A stretch of DNA of 57,326 nt from Nitrosomonadales bacterium (GTDB lineage Bacteria; Pseudomonadota; Gammaproteobacteria; Burkholderiales; Gallionellaceae). The stretch is taken from the NCBI GenBank assembly GCA_016195965.1, contig JACPYR010000075.1, positions 1-57,326 of the forward strand, read 5' to 3'. A program made the translations under genes and the position numbers. Below the pieces are notes generated by a model. It was not told the DNA's origin and did no database searches. It worked only from the letters and a program-made list of their open reading frames with translations. The number at the start of each line of letters is the position of its first letter. The first letter of the stretch is position 1. This document shows, piece by piece, positions 43,184 through 53,167 of the stretch.

Positions 43184-45463
43184 TCAATCGGTGTTCATCC
43201 CGGCTTGATAAAGCACCACCTGGTTGCGCCCGGCTTTCTTGGCGCGATACATCGCCGCATCCGCGTTGCGTGCCAGTGTCTTTTCGTCTGCGCCGTGTTC
43301 GGGATATATGACAACGCCGATGCTTGCGGAAATTTCAAAAGAAGTTTCCGCAAAGATAAAGGGTTGGGCGAGTGCATCGCGTATCTTTTCGGCCACGGCC
43401 AAGGCATCTTGGGTGTTCGCCAGTTTGGGCAGCAAGACGACAAACTCATCCCCTCCCAGGCGGGCCACGGTATCGGACTCGCGTATGCAGCCAACGGCAC
43501 GAAGGGCAACAGATTTGAGCAGCCAGTCGCCCACTTCATGACCGTAGTTGTCGTTGATGGGTTTGAATTTATCCAGATCAAAGAAGAGCAGGCCGAGATA
43601 TGAATTGTCACGCTTGGCCCGGACGATAGCCCGCTCCAGGCGTTCGGTAAGCAAGGTCCGGTTGGGCAAATCGGTCAACGAGTCATGCAGCGCCTGATGG
43701 CGTATGCGATCCTCGGCATCCTTGCGGGCAGTGATGTCTGAAAACACGGCCACGTGGTGGGTCAGTTCGCCATTTTCGTTGAGCACACGCTTGATGGAGA
43801 GCCACTCAACATAGAGTTCGCCATTCTTTTTGCGGTTCAACACCTCGCCCGACCAGCTGCCGGTTTGGGTCAGCCTGGTCCACAGTTCCTGGTAAAACTC
43901 TTTGGTCTGCTGCTTCGCGGAAAGCATTTTTGGATTGCGGCCTATTGCCTCTTCCGGCGCATAACCTGTAATCGCCGTGAATGCCGGGTTGACGGAAAGG
44001 ATGGTGTTTTGCGGGTTGGTCACGATCATCGCCTCGTTGGCAAGATTGAACACCGTGGACGACAGGCGCAACTCCTCCTCGCGCTTTTTGCGTTCGGAAA
44101 TGTCAGAGTGCAGGCCGATCATGCGCAGCGGTTTGCCATCCATCGCCCGATCCATTACCAGGCCGCGGGTGAGTATCCATTTCCAGCTGCCGTCTTTGCA
44201 GCGCACGCGATACTCGACATGCAAACTTGGTGTCTTGCCACGGAAATGATCTTTGATGCAGGCAAGCACATGCTCCTTGTCGTCGGGGTGGCAAAGCGCA
44301 GCCCATTCAGTCATCTGGTCGCCGATGTCATTTTCGCCATATCCGAATAATTGCTTGCCGAGTTTGGATAATTGAACTTTGCCGGTCGGGATATTCCAGT
44401 CCCAGACCGTGAAATTTCCGCTTTCCAGCGCGAAGCTCCAGCGCTGCTCGCTTGCGCGCAAAATTTCGCCTACGGCCAGCTGGCGATGCCAGGAGCGAAC
44501 CAGAAGCCAGGCAAACAGGATGGAGGTCAAGATGAAAAGAGCGACGAATATGGCTGTTCGAGACGCATCCCACTGCCATTCGGCCAGGATGTCGCGCTTA
44601 GCCAACCCCGTAACAACATACAGCGGATAATCCGCAAATTTTTGGTAGGAGAATATCCGTTCGATGCCATCAGTAGGGGAAGGCGCCACATAGGTAACGT
44701 TATTCGGGTCGTCCTTGAGCAGGCTGCGCAGTTGATCGGAAATCGCGAACTGTCCAATGGTCCCCGCTCCCTCCGCGATCTCCGGGAACCGGGCCATGGA
44801 AATATGGTTTGCAGAGCGCATGGCAATTACACCATTGGCGCCCCAATTCAAGGTGGCGAATTTCTTGACGAAATAGGCGACAGGAATATTGATGTAGGCA
44901 ATGCCCGCAAAGTCGCCATTGGGAAGGTTGATGCGACGGGATAGCGGAATCGCCCATTGCTTGCTGATCCGCGCCATGACGGGCTGGGCGATTACCAGGC
45001 CCGCCTGCGGATTATTCTGTTGCCGGATGAAATGTTCGCGATCGCTGATATCGACGGGTGTGCCGGGTTTCACCCCTTCGCCATATAGCACCAGGCCTTT
45101 TTCATCGGTCACGCGCAGGCTGATAGCCTCGGGCAAATGAGACTGTTGCTGTTTCAGAAAGGTAGTAAGGCGCTTTTGCCGGATGGCGCCTGCGGCGAAC
45201 TGTTGCTCGATCTCGTCGGCTACGGTGCGCAAGACCAGATCGCTGCGGTCAAACACTGCGCCGAGATCGCGCGACAGCAGCAACGACAAATTTTGAGTGG
45301 TGGTTCGAGCGTGCCCTTCATGCTCCAGCAGATCCTCATGGGTGGTAAAAGCGGCCAAGCCAATGACCAGCAGGTTGATCAGGAATATGCCCGCGACCAG
45401 ACGCTGGACAAAACTCAGGTGGCCAGCAGGCCGCCGCAAGAATGATCTAAAAGTTGTCTGCAT
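43184..45463 (-). CDS. membrane diguanylate cyclase with extracytoplasmic sensor and two PAS domains
   Basis: A 759-residue inner-membrane protein. Membrane segment at about 22-40, a periplasmic dCache-like sensor (about 45-285), a second segment (about 290-312), PAS 1 (about 330-455), PAS 2 (about 458-580) and GGDEF (LGGDEFVVLL, with inhibitory RESD upstream). It likely makes c-di-GMP when a small ligand binds outside. No partner gene is adjacent. Confidence 0.9.
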   Translation of the reverse strand: MQTTFRSFLRRPAGHLSFVQRLVAGIFLINLLVIGLAAFTTHEDLLEHEGHARTTTQNLSLLLSRDLGAVFDRSDLVLRTVADEIEQQFAAGAIRQKRLTTFLKQQQSHLPEAISLRVTDEKGLVLYGEGVKPGTPVDISDREHFIRQQNNPQAGLVIAQPVMARISKQWAIPLSRRINLPNGDFAGIAYINIPVAYFVKKFATLNWGANGVIAMRSANHISMARFPEIAEGAGTIGQFAISDQLRSLLKDDPNNVTYVAPSPTDGIERIFSYQKFADYPLYVVTGLAKRDILAEWQWDASRTAIFVALFILTSILFAWLLVRSWHRQLAVGEILRASEQRWSFALESGNFTVWDWNIPTGKVQLSKLGKQLFGYGENDIGDQMTEWAALCHPDDKEHVLACIKDHFRGKTPSLHVEYRVRCKDGSWKWILTRGLVMDRAMDGKPLRMIGLHSDISERKKREEELRLSSTVFNLANEAMIVTNPQNTILSVNPAFTAITGYAPEEAIGRNPKMLSAKQQTKEFYQELWTRLTQTGSWSGEVLNRKKNGELYVEWLSIKRVLNENGELTHHVAVFSDITARKDAEDRIRHQALHDSLTDLPNRTLLTERLERAIVRAKRDNSYLGLLFFDLDKFKPINDNYGHEVGDWLLKSVALRAVGCIRESDTVARLGGDEFVVLLPKLANTQDALAVAEKIRDALAQPFIFAETSFEISASIGVVIYPEHGADEKTLARNADAAMYRAKKAGRNQVVLYQAGMNTD

Positions 45464-45649
45464 ACATATGCCGATATTTGCCGGGAAACTCTATTGCCTA
45501 TGTGCAGCCAGAAATTGGGTATCGGAGTTTCAGTTGCCGCTACCAGATTTCATTATAGCGCTTCGAAGGCTGAATGAGGTGGCGATCCGGGTGGATATAG
45601 GGGTGACTACTGCATGCGTCCATCGGCCATTTCGGATGGCATCTGCTTG

Positions 45650-47425
45650 TTACCGGCTAAACGCGGCATAAATCTGTAGCATTTTTTCCGGCAGGCTTCT
45701 GATGTGATCTACCACCATGTAGTTGCGTGCGCCGAATATCTGGGTGATGTATTCGTCGGCGTTGGGGTCTAGGCTCAGGCAATAGCTGTGTATGCCGGTG
45801 CGGCCAGCGTCGATGACCGCATGTTTTCCGTCGAAGCACAGGTAGCGCGGGTCGGGCTGGTCTATATCGTAGGGTTTTCCATCCGTGATGATCATCAGCA
45901 GTTTTTTGGCGGATTTCTGCAGATTCAGGTGGTGGGTTGCGTGGCGGATGGCCGCACCGATGCGTGTGGAGCGCTTGCCAGTCATGCCGGCGATCCTGGA
46001 TTTCATGTTGTCGTCATGGGGCTGGTCGAAGCCCTTGAAGCGGAAAAAATCGACGTCATGCCGGCCCCTGGAATTGAAGCCGTAGATGGCGAGCGGATCG
46101 CCGGTGGTTTCCAGCGCCTCGGCAAACAGGATGCAAACTTCCTGGGTCAACTGCAGCACGGTATGGTCGTGTCCATGCACGGTCTCGTTCGTCGAGCGGG
46201 AAAGATCGAGCAGAACCAGCACCGACATATCGTGAGTCTTGCGAGCCGAGCGCATCATGACCCGGGTATCGGGCGGCAAGCCCAAGCGGAGGTCGGCCAA
46301 TGCGCGGATGGCGGCATTGATGTCCAGCTCGTCGCCTTCTTCCAGCTTGCGGATGCGATGCACGCCTTTGTAACGGATCGCTTCCAGTATATTTTTCATG
46401 CGTGTGATGAGGTGTTTGTTGCGGGTGGTGATGTCTGCAATGACCCGCAGGTCGCCGCTGTCCGGGTCTCGCTCACGCAGCATCACCCAGGATCGAGTCT
46501 CGATCTGGCCGCGATAATCCCACTCGGGATAACTGTAAGTGTCCGAAATCGACGCAGCCTTGATCGATGCTTGCATCTGCTCAGACTTGATATCTTTTTC
46601 CGTGCTCTCGATCTTGTCGCTGTCCAGAAATAATTTGATGGGCGCTGCAACGGTCGGCGCATCCTGTTCTTCGATGGGCGCAATGACAGGATCCCACAAG
46701 AATTGGTTGTCGTCACGGTAGGGTGCAGCGAGTCTGTCCGAGCGAGCGTTGAACTTGATATTTTTTTGCAGAAACGATTTCGACAGCATCAGGCCGATGT
46801 CGATGGAAGCGGCATGGCTCTCCAGATCGTTCGCCGCATTGAACAGGACGCGTCCCTGGCTGATCCACGGATCGTCATCCTGATAGGTATCATCGAGCAA
46901 TGCTCGCGCGAGGCGGTCGAGGTAATCGCCGGCAGTTTGGTTATGGCTTTGAGAGCCCGGGTGCTGTCTGCACCAGAGCTGCTTGAGGCCAGGGAATTGG
47001 CGTATCGCCAGAGTTTCCACCCGCGCATCCTCGATCACCGAAATCATCGTCCTTTGCAATTTGTTCACCGACTCCGGGGCGAAATGGTGTCTGGAATAGA
47101 TCAGATGGGCTGCGGCGTGTGCGGTAGCGGCACGATAGATTTCCTGGCCGGGTATGGACGTGACGCCATCCAGAGTGACGTCGTAATAACACGTCGGCAC
47201 GTGGATCAGAGAGTCTTTGATGGAGGGGGTGCCTATGCCCTGTGTTTGCGGGACGGCATCGAAAGAATTGATCGCGAAATCGCAGCCCCACAGTGCTTGC
47301 AAATATATCCTGATGCGGCGTTGCACATCGCCCAATTGGGTGGGCGTGCGCTCCTTGAGCTGGATGACCCCGGACTCTGTCCGATCGCTGTGATTCTGAA
47401 ACAGACGCATCAGGCCGGATATCAT
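45650..47425 (-). CDS. CbbO/NorD-family VWA-domain activation protein
   Basis: A 591-residue soluble protein. The C-terminal von Willebrand A domain has MIDAS residues in VLLDLSRSTNE (about 395-405) with later ITDGKPYDID. The N-terminal half is helical. With the CbbQ/NorQ ATPase 11 bp upstream it should form a MoxR-type remodelling pair that activates a metalloenzyme such as RuBisCO or NO reductase; neither is in the window. The start could also be the ATG at 47410; neither has a good ribosome site, so coupling to cbbQ is likely. Confidence 0.85.
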   Translation of the reverse strand: MISGLMRLFQNHSDRTESGVIQLKERTPTQLGDVQRRIRIYLQALWGCDFAINSFDAVPQTQGIGTPSIKDSLIHVPTCYYDVTLDGVTSIPGQEIYRAATAHAAAHLIYSRHHFAPESVNKLQRTMISVIEDARVETLAIRQFPGLKQLWCRQHPGSQSHNQTAGDYLDRLARALLDDTYQDDDPWISQGRVLFNAANDLESHAASIDIGLMLSKSFLQKNIKFNARSDRLAAPYRDDNQFLWDPVIAPIEEQDAPTVAAPIKLFLDSDKIESTEKDIKSEQMQASIKAASISDTYSYPEWDYRGQIETRSWVMLRERDPDSGDLRVIADITTRNKHLITRMKNILEAIRYKGVHRIRKLEEGDELDINAAIRALADLRLGLPPDTRVMMRSARKTHDMSVLVLLDLSRSTNETVHGHDHTVLQLTQEVCILFAEALETTGDPLAIYGFNSRGRHDVDFFRFKGFDQPHDDNMKSRIAGMTGKRSTRIGAAIRHATHHLNLQKSAKKLLMIITDGKPYDIDQPDPRYLCFDGKHAVIDAGRTGIHSYCLSLDPNADEYITQIFGARNYMVVDHIRSLPEKMLQIYAAFSR

Positions 47426-47436
47426 GGCGGCGCGCG

Positions 47437-48243
47437 TTAACCGAAAAATGTGGTCACTGCGGAATCGAGCGCGTCCCGCATGTCCGGATCGTCGGTGATC
47501 GGCGATATCAGCGCGACACCGCACGCTTTTTTTGCCGCGACATTGGTTGCGATCAGATTGCCCGCGTAGATTAGCATCCGGGTGGAAATTCCTTCATCCA
47601 GGCCGTGGCCTTTCAGGTTGCGCGCCATTTTCGCAATCGACACCAGCTTCTCGGCAATTGCCCTGGCAACGCCGGTTTCGTGGGCCACGATTTCAACTTC
47701 GATGGCATGTTCTGGATAGTTGAAGTCGAGTGCGCCAAAGCGTTGTTTGGTGGATTGCTTCAGATCTTTCATCATGCTCTGGTAGCCGGGGTTATAGGAA
47801 ATGACCAGCTGGAAATCGGGATGCGCATGCACGAGTTCGCCGGTCTTTTCCAATGGCAGCACCCTGCGGTTGTCGGTGAGAGGGTGTATGACTACGGTGG
47901 TGTCCTGGCGGGCTTCCACCACTTCATCGAGATAGCAGATGCCGCCGTAACGCGCCGCAATGGCGAGCGGGCCGTCCTGCCAGCGCGTGCCGTTGGCGTC
48001 GAGCAGGAAGCGGCCCACCAGATCGGAAGCGGTCATGTCTTCATTGCAGGCGACGGTGATCAAAGGTCGCTGGAGTTTCCAGGCCATGTATTCGATGAAG
48101 CGCGTTTTACCGCAGCCTGTCGGTCCCTTCAACATCATGGGCATGCGCGTGGAGTAGGCTGCCTCATACACGGCGATTTCGTCGGAAACTTCGCGGTAAT
48201 AAGGTTCCTGCTCGATGCGATATTGGCTGATGACGTCTTTCAT
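47437..48243 (-). CDS. CbbQ/NirQ/NorQ-family MoxR AAA+ ATPase
   Basis: A 268-residue AAA+ ATPase. Walker [10 protein letters not shown] (about 40-48), Walker [10 protein letters not shown] (about 100-108) and sensor region [11 protein letters not shown]; the C-terminal CbbQ domain is present. It works with the VWA protein downstream. Sequence alone cannot split CbbQ from NorQ; the likely client enzyme is encoded elsewhere. Confidence 0.9.
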   Translation of the reverse strand: MKDVISQYRIEQEPYYREVSDEIAVYEAAYSTRMPMMLKGPTGCGKTRFIEYMAWKLQRPLITVACNEDMTASDLVGRFLLDANGTRWQDGPLAIAARYGGICYLDEVVEARQDTTVVIHPLTDNRRVLPLEKTGELVHAHPDFQLVISYNPGYQSMMKDLKQSTKQRFGALDFNYPEHAIEVEIVAHETGVARAIAEKLVSIAKMARNLKGHGLDEGISTRMLIYAGNLIATNVAAKKACGVALISPITDDPDMRDALDSAVTTFFG

Positions 48244-48278
48244 ATGTTCCCCAATTGAAATGGTTAAATCTGCTCTCG

Positions 48279-48467
48279 TTATTTGATTATGAAGTATTCA
48301 TGGCGTTTGATGTAGGCCAGCCTCCAAGCAGCCAGGGTAAATATCCATGCGATGATCTTTGCGATGATAAAGTTAAAATTCAGCCAATCCAATTGCAGCA
48401 CTACGGTAAACGCGGTGATATTGAAGGCGATGATGGAATAAATAACCAGCCATGGAAATTTGATCAT
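48279..48467 (-). CDS. small membrane protein upstream of cbbQ/norQ
   Basis: A 62-residue protein with two predicted membrane segments ([20 protein letters not shown] and [20 protein letters not shown]), a basic loop and a charged C-terminus. ATG at 48467 with TAAGG upstream. It ends 35 bp before the CbbQ/NorQ gene on the same strand, so it probably begins that operon. I know no family for it. Confidence 0.6.
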   Translation of the reverse strand: MIKFPWLVIYSIIAFNITAFTVVLQLDWLNFNFIIAKIIAWIFTLAAWRLAYIKRHEYFIIK

Positions 48468-48541
48468 GATCCGTACCTTAAGGACAGGCTTAAAAAACAA
48501 AAAAATTGACGCACATGTTTGCGGAACAAGTTTATTGTTAC

Positions 48542-48992
48542 TCAGTATCGCTGTTGCGCTGAAAGTCGCGCATTAAATTTTGCGTCATTCTTGCGGCGAT
48601 ATACGCGCACCAAAACTTCTCCGGGAATGGCGCCTATATTAGCCGACTCTACCGCCAGAATGACACAACCCTCAATAGTGAAGATGGAAGTTGAAAAAGA
48701 AATCATGGCTCGTGTCGGAGTAGTACAGGTATAAATAACTCAGGAAGCGCACAAACAGAGGTGGCAGGCAGGCCAGCCATTTCGCGTGTTTGCCGAGGAT
48801 TCTTGCGACCAACAGCCCGACCAGGAAAGGCACTAAAAAAATATCTGCTAGCCACAAAAAATTAAAAGTGGCAATTCCCCTGAATACCTCGATCCGAACT
48901 CCCAGCAGCCAGTCGCCAAAAAAATTCAGTGCCATGCCTGCCAATACAGCTATCGTCCAGTTAACCGGAGTCCTTACATTACAAGATATCAA
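48542..48992 (-). pseudogene. frameshifted small membrane protein gene
   Basis: The upstream frame (RTPVNWTIAVLAGMALNFFG ... DFFFNFHLHY) stops at TGA 48674-48672. Removing one base (48672) turns the stop into TGG and the frame continues WGCVILAVESANIGAIPGEV to a stop at 48542, giving about 150 residues with three or four membrane segments. The continuation has natural composition, so I read this as one gene broken by a single-base insertion. The start is also unclear: only a TTG (48992) or an internal ATG (48935) is available. It is divergent from cydPABX. A sequencing error is the alternative. Confidence 0.6.
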
Positions 48993-49089
48993 TCTGACAC
49001 TGCACTGGACAGATATTGACGCAAGCCTTGAGTAAGCGTAGATTTCGTCGCTCAAAATGCTGTTAAAGCGGTTAAAAAATATTTTTTGC

Positions 49090-49117
49090 TTGACCGTACA
49101 TTGGCATATATTCATAT
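49090..49117 (+). promoter_or_regulatory. candidate promoter of the cyd operon
   Basis: TTGACC (49090-49095), a 16-bp spacer and TCATAT (49112-49117), 39 bp before cydP. The -35 is good, the -10 only fair, as in activator-assisted promoters. I see one FNR-like half site (TTGAT, 49122-49126) but no second half, so oxygen control is not supported by sequence. Confidence 0.35.
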
Positions 49118-49155
49118 GCAATTGATTGGCACGTTCACCTTTCCAGAGGTACGCG

Positions 49156-49323
49156 ATGTCCGATAAGACAAAACATTCGCATTTGTGGCAAGAGATAACA
49201 CTGGCACTCGTATTGAAGGCCTTTATTTTGTTCATCATCTGGGCAGTCTGGTTTTCTGTCCCACAAGACATCAGCCTCGATGACCAATCAGTAGCCTCAA
49301 AAATTTTATCCAAGCAACCCTGA
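49156..49323 (+). CDS. cydP: CydP-type small oxidase protein
   Basis: A 55-residue single-span membrane protein ([19 protein letters not shown], then [13 protein letters not shown]) typical of the small protein encoded directly before cydA in many betaproteobacteria. It likely helps assembly or stability of the bd oxidase. ATG at 49156 with AGAGGT upstream. cydA starts 13 bp after its stop. Confidence 0.75.
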   Translation: MSDKTKHSHLWQEITLALVLKAFILFIIWAVWFSVPQDISLDDQSVASKILSKQP

Positions 49324-49336
49324 AAGGAGCATAACC

Positions 49337-50884
49337 GTGATTCCATCCCAGGAACTTGTTGACGTATCACGGCTGCAATTCGCCGCTACTGCGCTGTACC
49401 ATTTTCTTTTTGTGCCGCTCACCCTGGGCATGTCCTTCCTGCTGGTCATTATGGAATCTGTCTATGTGATGACCGGAAAAGAGGTCTACAAGGACATGAC
49501 CAGGTTCTGGGGCAAGCTGTTCGGCATCAACTTTGCGCTCGGGGTGACGACCGGACTCACCATGGAATTCCAGTTCGGTACCAACTGGGCGTATTACTCG
49601 CATTATGTCGGTGACATTTTCGGCGCGCCGCTTGCCATTGAAGGGCTGATGGCATTCTTCCTCGAATCAACCTTCGTCGGGCTGTTCTTTTTCGGATGGG
49701 ACAGGCTGTCCAAGGTAAAACATCTGATGGTTACCTTTCTGGTGGCGGTAGGCTCCAACCTTTCTGCGCTGTGGATACTGATCGCCAACGGCTGGATGCA
49801 GAATCCGGTCGGGGCCGAATTCAACTATCACACCATGCGCATGGAAATGACCAGCTTTACCCAGCTGCTGTTCAATCCGGTGGCGCAGGTCAAGTTTGTG
49901 CATACCGTTTCGGCAGGTTACGTGACGGCCTCGATGTTCGTGCTCGGCATCAGTGCGTATTATTTGCTGATCGGCCGGGACAAGGCATTTGCGCTGAGAT
50001 CAATCGCCGTGGCAGCCGGATTCGGCCTGGCTTCCGCGCTGTCGGTGATCGTGCTGGGCGATGAGTCTGGCTATACTGCAGGCGAAGTGCAGCGCGTAAA
50101 ACTTGCGACGATCGAGGCCGAATGGCACACCGAAAAAGCCCCCGCAGCGATCACTGCAATTGGTTTCCCGAACGAGGCGACCCAAAGTACCGATTCGGCA
50201 ATCAAGATTCCCTACCTGCTCGGCCTGATCGCCACCCGTTCGGTTGATCAAGAGATCACCGGCATAACCGAGTTGCGGGTAGAAAACGAAGCGAAAATCA
50301 GGGAAGGTATGATTGCCTATGCAGCGCTGGAAAAGCTGCGTGCCGGCGACCGCAGCGATGCAACCAAGGTGGCTTTCGAAAAAACCAAAGACAAGCTTGG
50401 CTATGGCCTGCTGCTCAAGAAATATACGCAGAAAGTAACGGATGCCACCGAAGACCAGATCAAGATGGCGGCGCGCGATACCATCCCGCACGTCGCGCCG
50501 ATGTTCTGGACCTTCCGCATCATGGTGGCTGCCGGATTCATGATCCTGTTCATTTTTGCCGCCAGCTTTTATTACGTCGCCAAGCGCACCATCGCCGAAA
50601 AGAGATGGCTGCTGAGGCTCGCGCTATATGGCATCCCGCTGCCGTGGATCGCCGCCGAGATGGGCTGGATCGTCGCCGAATATGGCCGCCAGCCGTGGAC
50701 CATCAGCGGTATCCTGCCGACCAACCTGAGCACCTCCAATCTTGAAGCTTCCAGCGTGTACCTCAGCCTTGCCGGTTTCGTCGGTTTCTATACCTTGCTG
50801 CTGGTGGCGGAGCTGTATCTGATGTTCAAGTACGCGCGCCTCGGACCACAAAGCCTGCATACCGGCAACTACGGCAACGCTTAA
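49337..50884 (+). CDS. cydA: cytochrome bd ubiquinol oxidase subunit I
   Basis: A 515-residue membrane oxidase subunit carrying haems b558, b595 and d. The axial His is in [14 protein letters not shown] (about 21), the quinol-binding GDESGY starts the periplasmic loop (about 236), haem b558 Met lies in [12 protein letters not shown] (about 390), and [12 protein letters not shown] is present. The loop is of the long E. coli-like type. GTG start with AAAGGAG upstream. It gives the cell a high-affinity, NO- and sulfide-tolerant oxidase. Confidence 0.97.
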   Translation: MIPSQELVDVSRLQFAATALYHFLFVPLTLGMSFLLVIMESVYVMTGKEVYKDMTRFWGKLFGINFALGVTTGLTMEFQFGTNWAYYSHYVGDIFGAPLAIEGLMAFFLESTFVGLFFFGWDRLSKVKHLMVTFLVAVGSNLSALWILIANGWMQNPVGAEFNYHTMRMEMTSFTQLLFNPVAQVKFVHTVSAGYVTASMFVLGISAYYLLIGRDKAFALRSIAVAAGFGLASALSVIVLGDESGYTAGEVQRVKLATIEAEWHTEKAPAAITAIGFPNEATQSTDSAIKIPYLLGLIATRSVDQEITGITELRVENEAKIREGMIAYAALEKLRAGDRSDATKVAFEKTKDKLGYGLLLKKYTQKVTDATEDQIKMAARDTIPHVAPMFWTFRIMVAAGFMILFIFAASFYYVAKRTIAEKRWLLRLALYGIPLPWIAAEMGWIVAEYGRQPWTISGILPTNLSTSNLEASSVYLSLAGFVGFYTLLLVAELYLMFKYARLGPQSLHTGNYGNA

Positions 50885-50894
50885 GGAGACGAAG

Positions 50895-52037
50895 ATGATA
50901 TTCGATTACGAAACACTGAAGCTGATCTGGTGGCTGTTCGTCGGCGTGCTGCTTGTGGGCTTTGCCATCAGCGATGGATTCGACCTCGGCATCAGGACGT
51001 TGCTGCCATTCCTCGGCAAGAACGATGACGAGCGCCGTGTCATCATCAACTCCATCGGTGCCACCTGGGACGGCAACCAGGTCTGGTTCATCACCGCTGG
51101 CGGCGCGATCTTCGCCGCGTGGCCCATCGTTTATGCCACCGCATTTTCCGGCTTCTATATCGCACTGATCCTGACACTGTTCGCACTGTTCTTCAGGCCG
51201 GTGGGATTCGACTATCGCAGCAAGTTGGCCGATCCGCGCTGGCGCTCCGCCTGGGACTGGGGCCTGTTCGCCGGCGGCTTCGTGCCCGCGCTGATCTTCG
51301 GCGTCGCGTTCGGCAACCTGCTGCAGGGCGTTCCGTTCAGCTTCGACGGTGATATGCGGGTCACCTACAGCGGCAGCTTCTGGCAATTGCTCAACCCGTT
51401 CGGGTTGCTCGCCGGCGTAGTCAGCTTGTCGATGCTGCTGATGCACGGCTCGATCTACCTGCAAGTCAGGACCGAGGGCGTGATCGCGGAACGTGCGCGG
51501 CGCGCGACCAAAATTGCCGGTGCGGTATTCATCCTGGCCTTTATTCTGGCTGGCGTCTGGATCATGAACGGCATCGACGGCTATCGCATCATCACGATGC
51601 TGCCCGCCAATGTCGCTTCGACCCCGCTCGACAAGACCGTCGAAAAAGCCGCAGGTGCGTGGATGAGCAACTACCACAACCATTCCTTGCTGTGGATGGC
51701 GCCGCTGCTCGGCATAGTGGGCGCTCTGCTGGCCATCATCCTGTCCGGCGCGATGAAACCCATCTCGGCTTTCATCGCGAGTTCCATGATGCTGGCCGGG
51801 GTGATCTTCACCGCCGGTATCGCGCTGTTCCCGTTCATCATGCCGTCGAGTTCCGACCCGCGCAGCAGCCTGACGGTATGGGATGTGGTGTCCAGCCATC
51901 TGACACTGCAGATCATGTTCTGGGTGGTGCTCATCTTCCTGCCTATCGTGCTGGCCTACACCTCGTGGGTGTACAGTGTGCTGCGCGGCAAGATTACCGT
52001 CGACATGGTACGTGCCAATGACCATAACGTTTATTGA
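50895..52037 (+). CDS. cydB: cytochrome bd ubiquinol oxidase subunit II
   Basis: A 380-residue polytopic membrane protein that pairs with CydA. It begins [20 protein letters not shown] and has [20 protein letters not shown] and the conserved [14 protein letters not shown] (about 55-68). It begins 10 bp after cydA, with AAGGAG ahead of the ATG. Confidence 0.97.
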   Translation: MIFDYETLKLIWWLFVGVLLVGFAISDGFDLGIRTLLPFLGKNDDERRVIINSIGATWDGNQVWFITAGGAIFAAWPIVYATAFSGFYIALILTLFALFFRPVGFDYRSKLADPRWRSAWDWGLFAGGFVPALIFGVAFGNLLQGVPFSFDGDMRVTYSGSFWQLLNPFGLLAGVVSLSMLLMHGSIYLQVRTEGVIAERARRATKIAGAVFILAFILAGVWIMNGIDGYRIITMLPANVASTPLDKTVEKAAGAWMSNYHNHSLLWMAPLLGIVGALLAIILSGAMKPISAFIASSMMLAGVIFTAGIALFPFIMPSSSDPRSSLTVWDVVSSHLTLQIMFWVVLIFLPIVLAYTSWVYSVLRGKITVDMVRANDHNVY

Positions 52038-52064
52038 CCATTACATTTATCGGAAGGAAAAATC

Positions 52065-52193
52065 ATGTGGTACTTTTCTTGGATGCTGGGTGTGGGCCTG
52101 GCCATGGCGTTCGGCATCATTAACGTGATGTGGCTGGAAGCGGAATTCTTCTGCAAGATCGAACTCGAAGAAGCAAGGGGAAGCAAAAAATAA
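52065..52193 (+). CDS. cydX: cytochrome bd oxidase small subunit
   Basis: A 42-residue single-span protein (MWYFSWMLGVGLAMAFGII, then NVMWLEAEF) of the CydX/YbgT family, needed for stable haem d binding. GGAAGGAAAAATC precedes the ATG. It completes cydPABX. Its tail runs almost straight into the truncated aminotransferase reading frame. Confidence 0.93.
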   Translation: MWYFSWMLGVGLAMAFGIINVMWLEAEFFCKIELEEARGSKK

Positions 52194-52194
52194 A

Positions 52195-53133
52195 CCTCTG
52201 CCACTGCGCGATTTATTGCAAAGCAGACTATCCGATATCGGCATTGCGGCGGATACTTCGCAACTCATTCTGACTGCGGGCGTCACCCATGCACTCGAGC
52301 CGATTACTCGATACTTTGTCCGCACGGGGGATGCGGTGCTGGTGGACGATCCCGGTTACTTCATACTCTACGGCGGACTCAAATCGTTTGGCGCCAAAAT
52401 AGTCGGTGTGCCGTTGAACGCCGATGGCACAGATACCGATGCGATGGAGATTTTGATCAAGCGGCATCGCCCGAAAATATTTTTTACCAACACTATCCTG
52501 CACAACCCGACCGGCGCCAGCATCAGCCAGCCAGATGCTTACCGCATGCTGCAACTCGCTGAAAAATACGACATAGTGCTGGTCGAGGACGACATTTACG
52601 GAGACTTACATCCGTCGGCGATCACCCGTTTGGCAACGCTGGGTCGGCTCAACCGCGTGATCTACGTCAGCAGTTTTTCCAAATCCGTTTCTGCCAGCCT
52701 GCGTGTCGGTTACTTTGCCTGCAAGCGCGAACTTGCCGCCAACTTGTCCGACATCAAATTGCATACGGGACTGACCACGTCCGAAATCAGCGAGCGCATG
52801 ATGTATCAATTATTGACCGATGGCCATTACCGCAAGCATCTGGACAAGCTGCGCGGGAAGCTGCAACAGGCGCGGGAATCCACCATCAAGAAACTGGGCT
52901 TTGAGTTGTATTGCGAACCGGCGGGCGGGATGTTCATCTGTGCAAGGTTGAGCGAGACATCCAATGCGGCAGAAATCGCCGGAAGCGCCGCTAAATTGGG
53001 TATCATGCTAGCTCCCGGCAAAATGTTCCTTCCCCATCAAGAACCTTCACCCTGGTTCAGATTCAACGTGGCACATTGCGAAGATAAAACTATGTTTGAA
53101 TCGTTATCCAGATTGCTGCGAGCAATAAAATAA
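52195..53133 (+). pseudogene. 5'-truncated MocR-type regulator/aminotransferase
   Basis: The frame shows the second half of a fold-type I PLP aminotransferase like the C-terminal domain of MocR (GntR-family) regulators: PLRDLLQSRL, then ILTAGVTHALEPITRYFV, DDPGYFIL, NPTGASIS, EDDIYGDL and the PLP lysine in VSSFSKSVSASLRVGY. Everything before PLRDLL is missing, including the winged-helix DNA-binding domain, and the homology begins 2-5 bp after the cydX stop. The only start is a TTG (52216). This looks like the scar of a deletion. The remaining roughly 305 codons are intact. Confidence 0.75.
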
Positions 53134-53167
53134 AATCACGGGAAGTCTCTGAAACGAATATTTTCTC

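Noticed and set aside
50826-52025. Minus-strand open frame of 399 codons opposite cydB
   Set aside because: Antisense shadow; low-complexity Asp/His/Gln/Arg product with no domain.
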